Origin: Methanosarcinaceae archaeon UBA470
GTDB lineage: Archaea > Halobacteriota > Methanosarcinia > Methanosarcinales > Methanosarcinaceae
Length of the DNA: 9,218 nt
Assembly (NCBI GenBank): GCA_002508425.1
Contig: DAKU01000101.1
Coordinates: 1-9,218, forward strand
Direction: 5' to 3'
Shown: piece by piece, positions 1-7,046 of the stretch
Numbering within the stretch: position 1 is the stretch's first letter
Layout: every line of letters starts with the position of its first letter
The notes under the pieces: model-generated
Seen by the model: only the letters and a program-made list of their open reading frames with translations
Databases searched by the model: none
What the model was told of the DNA's origin: nothing
Program-made: the position numbers and the translations under genes

Positions 1-372
1 GATATCACTGCAGATAAAAACTTATCTCAGTTAATTGATATGGACAGGATAGAACCGTTGAGTGTTGAGCTTAAAAAATATCTGGAAATGTCCATCATGT
101 CCCAGAAACTAAGGAAGATCATGCTCGATGGCAGAGATGCAACAGTTAACAATGAAGTTTTTGATTGCCTCAAGATCATTATGGAACAATATGGTGATAT
201 TGTCCGCGAGTGTCTCGACAGAGGATTTGTTAAGAACGAGATCACCATAAAGATAGAACGTACTGATGGCACGAGAACAGAAAAGTACGTGACAAAAGAA
301 GAACTTTTTAACAGGCTAGCAGAACTTGGAACTGAAGGTCTTGAGCTGGCAAGCATACTTAACGTGGAATAA
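1..372 (+). CDS. Hypothetical small soluble protein, 5' end probably outside the window
   Basis: The reading frame is open from base 1 to the TAA at 370-372, giving 123 visible residues. An ATG at 40 would give 110 residues, but no Shine-Dalgarno-like sequence or obvious TATA box precedes it, so I treat the gene as cut by the window edge, with 40 as a possible internal start. The protein is charged and probably mostly helical, with no membrane segment, signal peptide, cysteine motif or nucleotide-binding loop. A central stretch (EITIKIERTDGTRTEKYVTK) looks like a beta-hairpin followed by a C-terminal helix ending ELASILNVE. I do not recognise the family. The gene ends 80 bases before the antiporter start, and that spacer holds a promoter, so it is probably a separate transcription unit. 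Confidence 0.7.
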   Translation, partial: DITADKNLSQLIDMDRIEPLSVELKKYLEMSIMSQKLRKIMLDGRDATVNNEVFDCLKIIMEQYGDIVRECLDRGFVKNEITIKIERTDGTRTEKYVTKEELFNRLAELGTEGLELASILNVE

Positions 373-410
373 AAATGGGTTATATTTTTGTTCATATTAT
401 TTTTCAAACG

Positions 411-424
411 AAAATATAATATAA
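411..424 (+). promoter_or_regulatory. Archaeal TATA box for the first antiporter operon
   Basis: The sequence AAAATATAATATAA lies in the 80-base spacer, directly after an A-rich stretch (CAAACG) that could serve as a BRE. Its centre is about 36 bases before the ATG at 453, which predicts a transcript start near 443-446 and a leader of only about ten bases. The second antiporter gene has the same TATA-to-ATG distance, which supports both assignments. Confidence 0.55.
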
Positions 425-452
425 CTGTTTACTTGATCTTAATGTGACATTT

Positions 453-2462
453 ATGGAAGATCTACTGCTCACTGATATTAATATAATATTTGGGATGTCC
501 ATATTCATCCTATTGATTTTTTACCGATTAGGAATACCTCTTGTAGTGGGTTTTCTGCTTACCGGTATAATTGTGGGTCCACATGGTTTAGGAGCAGTCA
601 CTTCTGTGGAACAGGTAGAAACTGTCTCTGATATTGGAGTAATTCTTCTGATGTTTACCATTGGTGCGGAACTATCTCTCAGAGATTTATGGGAAATAAA
701 ACGTTCTGTATTAATAGGTGGATCTCTGCAAGTTGCACTTACAATTATCACAACATACTTTTTAGCTATGAAAGTAGGGATGGGTGCACCATCTGCATTG
801 TTCGTTGGTTTTCTTATTTCTCTCAGTAGCACTGCTATTGTGCTTAAACAACTCCAGGAAAGATCTGAGATATATACCCCCCAGGGGAGTATATCTTTAG
901 CCATTCTTATCTTTCAGGATATAATTACAGTACCTCTAATCCTGGTGACACCCATACTTGCAGGTTCAACAGATGGGTTAAGCAGCTCATTACCAATATT
1001 GTTATTAAAGGCGATAGTAATAATAGCCATTGTAGTGCTCAGTGCAAGAACACTTGTACCATCTCTTCTTTACCAAATCGCTAAGACCCGCAACCGTGAG
1101 TTATTCCTTTTAAGCATAGTGTTCATCGGCTTGACGGTTGCTTGGATCACAGCATATATTGGGCTTTCTCTTGCCTTGGGTGCATTCCTTGCGGGCCTGA
1201 TTATTTCAGAATCTGAATATAGCCATCAGGCACTGGGCAATCTGATGCCATTTAAGGACATGTTCATGAGCTTCTTCTTTGTATCCATCGGAATGCTTCT
1301 GAACATCAGCAACGTGTTAGAAAACTTTACATGGTTGTTGTCCATGGCATTTGTAGTCTTGCTTTTAAAAGCAACAGTGTCTGGTGCAGTTACTTACCTG
1401 CTTGGTTATCCTTTCAGAACATCCATTCTGGTGGGGCTTGCTCTCGCACAGGTAGGAGAATTCTCTTTTGTGCTCTCAAAGTCCGGCCTTGACCTTGGTC
1501 TGCTTGACAGCACCACATACCAGAGTTTTCTGGCAGTATCAATAATCACTATGGGTGCTACATCCATAGTAATCGATTTGTCTCCCAGGGTAGCCGATAT
1601 GGCCCAAAAGGCACCTCATATTCCTGAAAGAATGAAACAAGGACTGTATTCAGCTAATTTGGCACCAGGTAAGAAAGAAGAAGAACTAAAAGACCATGCG
1701 ATAATAGTTGGTTTTGGTTTGAACGGAAAGACTATTTCTAAAGTTGCTCGCGCAAGTGGTATTCCATATATAATCCTTGATATGAACCCCGAAACGGTCA
1801 TGAAGGAAAGACTATGTGACGAAAACATATGTTTTGGTGATGCAACTGATATTTTGATATTGGAACACGTTTCTGTAGAGAAAGCAAGAGTCCTTGTCAT
1901 TGGTATTTCGGACCCATTGGACACCCGCAAAATTATAAGTCTTGCAAAGAGGATGAACCCTAATATATACATCATAACAAGAACACGCTTCTTGAAAGAG
2001 ATGGCTCATTTGTACGAAATCGGAGCAGATGAGGTAGTTCCTGAGGAATATGAGATTTCCATTGAGATATTTGCAAGGTTACTAGATAAATATGGGGTAT
2101 CTCGTGACCAGATAGAGAAATTCATTGAAGAAGTGCGTGCTGATGGCTATAAGATGCTGCGCAGCTATACGACTGAAGTGACAGATACAGAGAAAATATG
2201 CGCCAACCTGCCTGGTGTACAGATGATAACATTAAACGTAGAAATTGATTCCTACATTGCTGGAAAGACCATTGCAGAAACAGGTCTTCGGAATAAATAT
2301 GGAATAACCTTACTTGCCATACAGCGTAAAGAAAAAGTCGTGCCAAATCCAGATGCGAATACGGTTCTTATGGTAAATGATTTGTGTATAGTGCTTGGAT
2401 CGGCAGAAGATACGTCAAAGGCACGGCGTTTGTTCAAATCCGACTATATCTTGAAGCCCTAA
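453..2462 (+). CDS. CPA2-family (KefB/KefC-like) cation:proton antiporter with TrkA-N and TrkA-C domains
   Basis: This is an inner-membrane monovalent cation/proton exchanger, most likely K+/H+ or Na+/H+, of 669 residues. Residues ~10-380 form the multi-helix Na_H_Exchanger domain. It includes the SLSSTAIVL helix break, the FQD motif with Q155-D156 that is the likely ion/proton site, and the AQVGEFSFVLS helix. An acidic linker leads into a TrkA-N/RCK Rossmann domain whose GFGLNG loop starts at G420, with an acidic residue ending beta-2 (ILDMNPE), typical of NAD(H) binding. Residues ~585-665 form a TrkA-C domain. A GTG at 444 would add three residues. I chose ATG 453 because it aligns end to end with the paralogue at 4285-6342, placing QD at 155-156 in both. 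There is no Shine-Dalgarno, consistent with a very short leader. Methanosarcinales are not known to make glutathione, so Kef-style glutathione gating is unlikely and NAD(H) or another nucleotide is the more plausible ligand (inference). Confidence 0.93.
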   Translation: MEDLLLTDINIIFGMSIFILLIFYRLGIPLVVGFLLTGIIVGPHGLGAVTSVEQVETVSDIGVILLMFTIGAELSLRDLWEIKRSVLIGGSLQVALTIITTYFLAMKVGMGAPSALFVGFLISLSSTAIVLKQLQERSEIYTPQGSISLAILIFQDIITVPLILVTPILAGSTDGLSSSLPILLLKAIVIIAIVVLSARTLVPSLLYQIAKTRNRELFLLSIVFIGLTVAWITAYIGLSLALGAFLAGLIISESEYSHQALGNLMPFKDMFMSFFFVSIGMLLNISNVLENFTWLLSMAFVVLLLKATVSGAVTYLLGYPFRTSILVGLALAQVGEFSFVLSKSGLDLGLLDSTTYQSFLAVSIITMGATSIVIDLSPRVADMAQKAPHIPERMKQGLYSANLAPGKKEEELKDHAIIVGFGLNGKTISKVARASGIPYIILDMNPETVMKERLCDENICFGDATDILILEHVSVEKARVLVIGISDPLDTRKIISLAKRMNPNIYIITRTRFLKEMAHLYEIGADEVVPEEYEISIEIFARLLDKYGVSRDQIEKFIEEVRADGYKMLRSYTTEVTDTEKICANLPGVQMITLNVEIDSYIAGKTIAETGLRNKYGITLLAIQRKEKVVPNPDANTVLMVNDLCIVLGSAEDTSKARRLFKSDYILKP

Positions 2463-2467
2463 GGGAG
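2463..2467 (+). promoter_or_regulatory. Shine-Dalgarno site for the marker 16 gene
   Basis: GGGAG begins on the base after the antiporter's TAA stop and lies 7 bases before the ATG at 2475. It fixes that start. Together with the 12-base intergenic gap it indicates co-transcription with the antiporter. Confidence 0.7.
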
Positions 2468-2474
2468 AAATTTC

Positions 2475-3767
2475 ATGGAACGTAGTGTGCAGGAGATATG
2501 TGACAAGGTCAATAAAGGAAAAGCAGTGGTCATGACCGCCCATGAGATCTGTCAGTTTATCAGGGAAGGAAAAGATGTAAAGCTGGAAGGTGTGGATGTG
2601 GTGACCACAGCTACACGAGCCATTATGAGCGGCACGTATGCAGTTATGTCTTTTCCGATAGAGGCTCCCAGGCAGTTCACACGCGCAAAAAAGATCTTTC
2701 TGAATGGTGTCCCTGCTTTTGTTGGTCCATGTCCTAACGAGAGGCTTGGGATACTTGACCTTATGGTTTTTGGAACCTCTCATTCTAACCTCCGGCCTGA
2801 TTATGGGGCTGGACATCTTTTCAGGGAGATGGTACAACGCAAGGAAATCGAGGTTTCTGTGATCACAGATGAGAATGACACCTTCAAGTCATGTATCACT
2901 CTGGATGAAATGCCCTTTGCCCGTTTGTTCGGAACCAGGCACTGCTTCAAGAACTATTCGGCATTCGTTAATTGCTCTTCGAAAGCTGTGAACACTATCT
3001 TCCATGCAACAGGTTTCAATCCGGATCTTTCTGGAGCTACTGTCTCAGGCTGTGGAGAGATTAATCCTGTTAAGAACGATCCTCTTCTTGAAACCATTGG
3101 TATTGGTACCCGCTTCCTCATGAATGGTAGCGAGGGTTTTGTCATAGGAAGCGGTACACGTAGCAGTGCAGCAAAGCCAAATCTGATGGGGTTTGCAGAT
3201 ATGCATGGCATGGATCCTCAGCTCATGGGTGGATTTACTACTAGTGCCGGTCCGGAATGTATCGTATCTTGGGCCATTCCCATACCAGTAACAAGTCAGG
3301 CTGTACTTGATGCCATCAAAACAACAGATAGTGACATAACACTTCCTGTAATGGATGTTGATTGCAGAAAGCCCATTGGACAGGCGAATTACGGGAACGT
3401 GTGGCAGGATGTGGACCTGGCAGTAACGTTCAAACCATCTGCATGCTGCCAGTGTCCAACGTGCGAAGCTGAAGATAAATGCCCAATGGATGCTATCTAC
3501 TGGAATAACGGTAAACTAATATTGGACAGGTCTCTCTGTTTTAACTGTGGTCTGTGTTCCACCCTGTGCCCAGCAGGTGTATTTACTGCAAGTCTTGGAA
3601 GCCTCAAGGCGAATTTGAAGTATTGTGATGCAGAAAGCTACAGGGAAGTACCCATTGTACTGCGTCAGTCAGACCGCAAGAGAGCACTGAAGATGGCTGA
3701 AGATCTTAAGGAAAAGGTCACTGATGGTTCTTTCAGGATGGGGCAGATGGTTGAGAGGCTAAAGTAA
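2475..3767 (+). CDS. Methanogenesis marker 16 metalloprotein (DUF39 plus two 4Fe-4S motifs)
   Basis: This cytosolic iron-sulfur protein of 430 residues belongs to the COG1900/DUF39 family in its methanogen-restricted form. Residues ~1-310 are the DUF39 domain, with candidate functional cysteines in GPCPNERLG (C86) and VSGCGEINP (C193). The C-terminal third is a dicluster ferredoxin module. Motif one uses C324/C325, C327, C330 and C336-P; motif two is C355-x2-C358-x2-C361-x3-C365-P, so two 4Fe-4S clusters are expected. A different DUF39 protein in Methanosarcina, paired with a separate ferredoxin protein, has been linked to homocysteine synthesis from aspartate semialdehyde. Whether marker 16 does related sulfur chemistry is not established, so I name only the family. 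The gene follows the antiporter by 12 bases with a good ribosome binding site, and a T-rich stretch follows its stop. The family assignment is strong; the role is open. Confidence 0.9.
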   Translation: MERSVQEICDKVNKGKAVVMTAHEICQFIREGKDVKLEGVDVVTTATRAIMSGTYAVMSFPIEAPRQFTRAKKIFLNGVPAFVGPCPNERLGILDLMVFGTSHSNLRPDYGAGHLFREMVQRKEIEVSVITDENDTFKSCITLDEMPFARLFGTRHCFKNYSAFVNCSSKAVNTIFHATGFNPDLSGATVSGCGEINPVKNDPLLETIGIGTRFLMNGSEGFVIGSGTRSSAAKPNLMGFADMHGMDPQLMGGFTTSAGPECIVSWAIPIPVTSQAVLDAIKTTDSDITLPVMDVDCRKPIGQANYGNVWQDVDLAVTFKPSACCQCPTCEAEDKCPMDAIYWNNGKLILDRSLCFNCGLCSTLCPAGVFTASLGSLKANLKYCDAESYREVPIVLRQSDRKRALKMAEDLKEKVTDGSFRMGQMVERLK

Positions 3768-3800
3768 CAGTAGTTCATCTCCCTTCTATGTTGTGTCAAG

Positions 3801-3831
3801 TTTTTTATCCTTGCTTTCTTCTCTGATTTTT
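3801..3831 (+). terminator. T-rich archaeal terminator after the marker 16 gene
   Basis: A run of six T at 3801-3806, several shorter T/C stretches and a run of five T at 3827-3831 begin 34 bases after the marker 16 stop. No stable hairpin is obvious. Archaeal RNA polymerase can terminate on oligo-T tracts alone, so this is a plausible end for the antiporter-marker 16 transcript. Confidence 0.45.
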
Positions 3832-3880
3832 ATGTGATCATGGGACAGTATAAGGGTAAATAGAAAGCATTTAAGGTGCA

Positions 3881-3890
3881 TTAATATTTT
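3881..3890 (+). promoter_or_regulatory. TATA box for the AN1 zinc-finger gene
   Basis: TTAATATTTT is preceded by an A/G-rich stretch and centred about 27 bases before the ATG at 3912. That is the usual archaeal TATA-to-transcript-start distance, so the transcript probably begins at or beside the start codon, making it leaderless. No Shine-Dalgarno is present, which agrees. Confidence 0.45.
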
Positions 3891-3911
3891 AAACAATATC
3901 CTCTTTAAATT

Positions 3912-4106
3912 ATGATTAATATGAAATGTGATTATTGTCATGAAACAATACGTGGTATGATGGGTATGAAGATACCTTATAGATGTCCCTTTTGCGGAGG
4001 ATCTTTTTGCTTGAAACACCGTTTGCCGGAATATCACAATTGTAAGGCTGTACATAATCATTGGACCAAATCACAATCCATGAGGCACAGCAGTTTAAAC
4101 GAATGA
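3912..4106 (+). CDS. Small AN1-type zinc-finger protein
   Basis: The 64-residue protein consists almost entirely of one AN1 zinc finger. The ligands fit the family pattern: C6-x2-C9, C25-x2-C28, C33-x2-H36, H42-x-C44, enough for two zinc ions. The CPFCGGSFCLKHRLPEYHNC segment is a textbook AN1 core. A basic, polar tail of ~20 residues follows, with no membrane segment, unlike archaeal AN1 proteins fused to membrane domains. An ATG at 3921 (Met4) is an alternative start that keeps all ligands. I prefer 3912 because it suits a leaderless transcript from the TATA box at 3881-3890. AN1 domains in eukaryotes mediate protein contacts in stress and ubiquitin pathways; the role of free archaeal versions is unknown. 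The gene has its own promoter and terminator-like flanks, so it is probably monocistronic between the two antiporter units. Confidence 0.85.
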   Translation: MINMKCDYCHETIRGMMGMKIPYRCPFCGGSFCLKHRLPEYHNCKAVHNHWTKSQSMRHSSLNE

Positions 4107-4170
4107 TTGCAGTTTGTCTTATAGAACGTTTCTTATGGGTCTCTCCTGAAATCAAGCATATTTACGATCC

Positions 4171-4183
4171 AAAACGTGTTTTT
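4171..4183 (+). terminator. Possible terminator after the AN1 gene
   Basis: AAAACGTGTTTTT is a short inverted repeat ending in a run of five T, 65 bases beyond the AN1 stop. The two-base centre makes a real hairpin unlikely, so any termination would rest on the T-run. This is weak evidence. Confidence 0.25.
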
Positions 4184-4245
4184 CTGTAAAGGGTTCTCAA
4201 GATGGCTTGCATATTCAAGAGAAAAGATGCCAAAGTCAAAACATC

Positions 4246-4252
4246 TTTATAG
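4246..4252 (+). promoter_or_regulatory. TATA box for the second antiporter gene
   Basis: TTTATAG follows an A-rich stretch (AAAACATC) and is centred about 36 bases before the ATG at 4285, the same distance as at the first antiporter gene. The predicted transcript start is near 4274-4277, leaving a leader of about ten bases and no room for a Shine-Dalgarno. Confidence 0.5.
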
Positions 4253-4254
4253 TT

Positions 4255-4273
4255 TCGGTTCAAACAGAACCGA
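4255..4273 (+). promoter_or_regulatory. Perfect dyad between TATA box and start codon, candidate operator
   Basis: The arms TCGGTTC (4255-4261) and GAACCGA (4267-4273) are exact reverse complements separated by AAACA. The dyad starts three bases after the TATA box and ends about where transcription should begin. A bound repressor there would block TBP/TFB or polymerase. It is GC-richer than the surrounding spacer. The first antiporter promoter has no such dyad, so the two paralogues are probably controlled differently. The palindrome is seen directly; the operator role is inferred. Confidence 0.5.
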
Positions 4274-4284
4274 TTGGCTGAAAT

Positions 4285-6342
4285 ATGGACCTTACACTGT
4301 TCACTGACATCGAAATAATTTTTGGTTTATCTATACTTATTCTGCTACTGTTCCACAGGATCAGGTTATCGCCAGTTCTTGGTTTCCTTGTGACGGGAAT
4401 AATAGCAGGACCTTATGTGCTCGGAATAATCCATGAAGCAGAGCAGGTAGAGACACTTGCAGAGATAGGAATAATTCTGTTGCTGTTCACAATAGGAGTC
4501 GAGATGTCCATCAAAGAACTATGGGACATCAAAAGATTCGTGCTCGTGGGTGGTGGGTTGCAGGTAGTGATTACTACAGCACTGGTCTATTACATTTCCC
4601 TTTATATGGGTTATAGTTCCGGTACTGCTCTTTTTCTGGGATTCTTGGTATCCCTTAGCAGTACTGCTATAGTTCTCAAACTGTTTCAGGAAAAGGGAGA
4701 AACATACACCACCTACGGTAAAATCTCCCTTGGTATACTAATATTTCAGGATATTGTAATTGTTCCCATGATACTTCTCACGCCCATACTGGCAGGTGTA
4801 CCATCCACTTCAGGGGACAGTTCTGCCACCTTCCTTTTGAAGGGGCTTGGTATCATGCTGTTTGTGATCATAAGTGCACGATGGCTTATGCCTGCACTGC
4901 TCTTCAGGATTGCCAGGACACGGAACAGGGAACTATTTCTTCTGACCATCATATTCACAGTGTTCGGCACTGCATGGCTCACTTCCAAAGCAGGTTTGTC
5001 ACTGGCTCTCGGAGCATTCCTGGCGGGTCTCATCATATCGGAATCAGAGTACAGTCATCAGGCAGTCGGCAATATGATGCCTTTTAAGGATGTCTTTATA
5101 AGTTTCTTTTTTGTATCCATCGGAATGCTGATGGATGTCGGTTTCTTCCTTGAGAATATAGCCATCCTCATGGCACTTGCTGCAGTGGTCATTTTTGTGA
5201 AGTCCATGGCAGCAGGACTTGTTACATTCATATTGGGATATCCTCTGCGAACCACAATTATTACAGGTATGTCGCTGGCCCAGGTGGGGGAGTTCTCATT
5301 TGTCCTTTCAAATTTCGGACGGTCTTACGGGCTCCTCGATGAAGGTCTTTATCAGGCTTTCCTTGCGGTTTCTATAGTCACTATGGCAGCTACACCCTTT
5401 GTGATGACTTTCTCACATGGCCTCTCGCGTAAGATACTGAACAAGACGAAGAATCCCATATTGATCAACGGTCTATATGCAAAGAGCATGGGTATGTACT
5501 CAACTAATATGGTAGCTGGAGAAGAAGAAGAGGAATTGCACGATCATCTTATCATTGTAGGTTACGGATTCAACGGGAAAACAGTCTCCAATGCTGCAAA
5601 GACCGCAGGCATACCTTATGTCATTATAGAGACAAACCCGGAGACAGTGCGCCATGAAAGAAAACAGGGAGAAAGGATATACTATGGGGACGCAACTCAT
5701 GAAGTGGTCCTTGATTCTGCCAACATAAAGGCTGCAAGGGTACTAGTAGTCGGTATATCGGATTTCATAGCTACAAGGGCAATAATAGATGTCGCGAAAA
5801 GGATGAATCCCAGGATCTACATTATCGCAAGGACCCGATATATGAGTGAGATCAAAACCCTCACTCAGTTGGGTGCTGATGAGGTCATTCCCGAGGAGTA
5901 TGAAACATCTGTGGAGATATTTAGTCGTCTTCTTAAAAAGTACCTGGTACCTGAAGAGGATATTTATTCGTTTACAAAGGAGATACGTGCAAACGGTTAT
6001 TCCATGTTAAGACAGCATTCCATTCAAACTAACAAGAATGCGTTTAACCTTAAAGATGATTTGCCCGGGCTGGATGTTACATCTTTTAAGATCAAGGAAG
6101 GCAGTACCATTCACGGAAGCACCCTGAAAGATGCGGATATGAGAAACATACATGGTGCAACAGTACTGGCCATTCGCAGAGGTGAACTGATTATAGAGAA
6201 TCCGACAGGTGATACACAACTTCTGTCAGGTGATATACTTATCGTGCTTGGGAAACCGGAAAGGCTGTGCCATCTAAGAAATTTCCTGGGAGGAGATACG
6301 GAGGCTGTTTCTTCCGAAGGTTGCTCGTATGAAAGGGCATGA
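4285..6342 (+). CDS. Second CPA2-family cation:proton antiporter with TrkA-N and TrkA-C domains
   Basis: This 685-residue membrane antiporter is a paralogue of the protein at 453-2462, more than half identical by eye over the transport domain. Residues ~10-380 form the Na_H_Exchanger domain, with SLSSTAIVL, the FQD motif (Q155-D156, same numbering as the paralogue) and AQVGEFSFVLS. The loop SESEYSHQAVGNMMPFKDVF is nearly unchanged between the two. After an acidic linker (GEEEEELHDH) comes a TrkA-N fold with GYGFNG at 426-431 and glutamate ending beta-2 (VIIETNPE), where the paralogue has aspartate. Residues ~595-675 form a TrkA-C domain, then a short polar tail. The ATG at 4285 lies just past the dyad and has no Shine-Dalgarno. 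The conserved nucleotide loop implies gating by NAD(H) or a similar ligand; cation specificity cannot be read from sequence. The gene appears monocistronic, with a pyrimidine-rich stretch downstream. Confidence 0.93.
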   Translation: MDLTLFTDIEIIFGLSILILLLFHRIRLSPVLGFLVTGIIAGPYVLGIIHEAEQVETLAEIGIILLLFTIGVEMSIKELWDIKRFVLVGGGLQVVITTALVYYISLYMGYSSGTALFLGFLVSLSSTAIVLKLFQEKGETYTTYGKISLGILIFQDIVIVPMILLTPILAGVPSTSGDSSATFLLKGLGIMLFVIISARWLMPALLFRIARTRNRELFLLTIIFTVFGTAWLTSKAGLSLALGAFLAGLIISESEYSHQAVGNMMPFKDVFISFFFVSIGMLMDVGFFLENIAILMALAAVVIFVKSMAAGLVTFILGYPLRTTIITGMSLAQVGEFSFVLSNFGRSYGLLDEGLYQAFLAVSIVTMAATPFVMTFSHGLSRKILNKTKNPILINGLYAKSMGMYSTNMVAGEEEEELHDHLIIVGYGFNGKTVSNAAKTAGIPYVIIETNPETVRHERKQGERIYYGDATHEVVLDSANIKAARVLVVGISDFIATRAIIDVAKRMNPRIYIIARTRYMSEIKTLTQLGADEVIPEEYETSVEIFSRLLKKYLVPEEDIYSFTKEIRANGYSMLRQHSIQTNKNAFNLKDDLPGLDVTSFKIKEGSTIHGSTLKDADMRNIHGATVLAIRRGELIIENPTGDTQLLSGDILIVLGKPERLCHLRNFLGGDTEAVSSEGCSYERA

Positions 6343-6409
6343 ACTTTTCCCTACTACAAGGTCATATCTGTCAATATCTGATCTTAAAAGGCAGTTCAGT
6401 CTGGCATAA

Positions 6410-6439
6410 CAAATATTTGATCTTTTCTTCTTTCTTTTT
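6410..6439 (+). terminator. Pyrimidine-rich terminator after the second antiporter
   Basis: A small palindrome, CAAATATTTG (6410-6419), is followed at 6421-6439 by a tract made only of T and C ending in TTTTT. The tract is the more convincing signal, since archaeal polymerase stops on T-rich RNA. It lies about 70 bases past the antiporter stop and before the stress-protein promoter. Confidence 0.45.
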
Positions 6440-6491
6440 ATGATATGATTACATACCTATATTTGCTGGATTTATCTAATAGGTCTGTATT

Positions 6492-6538
6492 TAAAGGTTC
6501 AACTAACAAATATATTATGTGTAAATCTTAAACCTTTA
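6492..6538 (+). promoter_or_regulatory. Promoter of the universal stress protein remnant, with flanking 8-bp inverted repeat
   Basis: An AAATATATTA TATA box around 6508-6517 predicts a transcript start near 6538, about 15 bases before the ATG at 6554. It is bracketed by exact reverse-complement arms, TAAAGGTT (6492-6499) and AACCTTTA (6531-6538). The left arm runs into GGTTCAA, which also occurs in the left arm of the dyad upstream of the second antiporter. The TATA box is fairly clear; regulatory meaning for the repeat is speculative in such AT-rich DNA. Confidence 0.4.
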
Positions 6539-6553
6539 TTGGGTTCAGTAAGT

Positions 6554-6993
6554 ATGAGTTTAGATATAAGAACGATATTAATAGCCACGGATGGATCCGA
6601 TAATGTAAAAAATGCCGTAAACTGGGGTATATGATTGGCAAAAAGTAATAATGCTAAAATCAAAACTCTTTATGTTGTATCCCGTGCAGGTTTCGCTATT
6701 GCCATGCGTGGTGAGATGTGGGCAAAGGCGCTGGAGAGCTACCTAATGGAAGAAGGTAAGAAGGCTACTGAATATGTGGTGGATATAGGTAACAAAGAAG
6801 GAGTGGAAGTAGAACCTGTGATCATTAGTGGTAGAACTCCCGCAGATGGGATCACGGGTTTTGCCACAAAAACGATATAGATCTCATAGTGATGGGAACA
6901 CTGGGAATAACAGGGCTCAGTCATATCCTTCTTGGAAGTGTTGCAGAGAATGTGGTAAGGCATGCAAAAAGACCGGTACTTGTGATTCCATGA
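6554..6993 (+). pseudogene. Universal stress protein (UspA family), broken by TGA and frameshift
   Basis: The gene starts at ATG 6554 with the typical UspA strand ILIATDGSD (ATP-contact Asp13). After 26 codons an in-frame TGA at 6632-6634 interrupts it. The frame continues directly as LAKSNNAKIKTLYVVS to residue ~105. There the run of five A at 6868-6872 throws it out of frame, reaching a TAG at 6878-6880. Adding one A restores KNDIDLIVMGTLGITG and onward to VLVIP and a TGA at 6991-6993. The restored tail contains the full ATP-binding motif G-x2-G-x9-G-S. The restored length of ~146 residues is normal for the family. Everything except the two lesions looks well preserved, so inactivation is recent or involves sequence error. 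TTG at 6635 could begin a fragment of 81 residues, but it lacks both the ATP-binding start and end. The intact ancestor was probably a soluble ATP-binding stress protein. Confidence 0.85.
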
Positions 6994-7004
6994 GATGTGA
7001 ATGT

Positions 7005-7046
7005 AAAGGGAAAGATGAATACTATAACCCTTTTTGTCTTTTATTG
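7005..7046 (+). terminator. Hairpin plus T-run after the stress-protein remnant
   Basis: AAAGGG (7005-7010) pairs with CCCTTT (7028-7033) across a 17-base loop, followed by further T-rich sequence up to about 7045. It lies 12 bases beyond the end of the stress-protein reading frame. The stem is short, so the T tract may be the working part. Confidence 0.4.

Noticed and set aside
444..452. GTG at 444 as start of the first antiporter
   Set aside because: Possible, but the ATG at 453 aligns exactly with the paralogue's start and gives the same TATA-to-start distance as the paralogue.
2415..2837. A 140-residue minus-strand frame opposite the marker 16 gene
   Set aside because: It lies entirely over well-supported coding sequence on the other strand and has no family resemblance or ribosome site.
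4103..4189. A 28-codon frame overlapping the AN1 stop by ATGA
   Set aside because: The overlap looks like translational coupling, but the peptide (MIAVCLIERFLWVS...) has no recognisable feature and overlaps the terminator-like repeat; chance is the simplest explanation.
6632..6634. TGA as a selenocysteine codon in the stress protein
   Set aside because: Selenocysteine use is known in Methanococcales and Methanopyrus rather than this lineage, UspA proteins do not use it, and a second lesion lies downstream.
6635..6880. An 81-residue reading frame starting at TTG as an independent gene
   Set aside because: It is the middle of a universal stress protein, bounded by an in-frame TGA upstream and a frameshift downstream. 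There is no ribosome site of its own, and both ends of the ATP-binding fold are missing.
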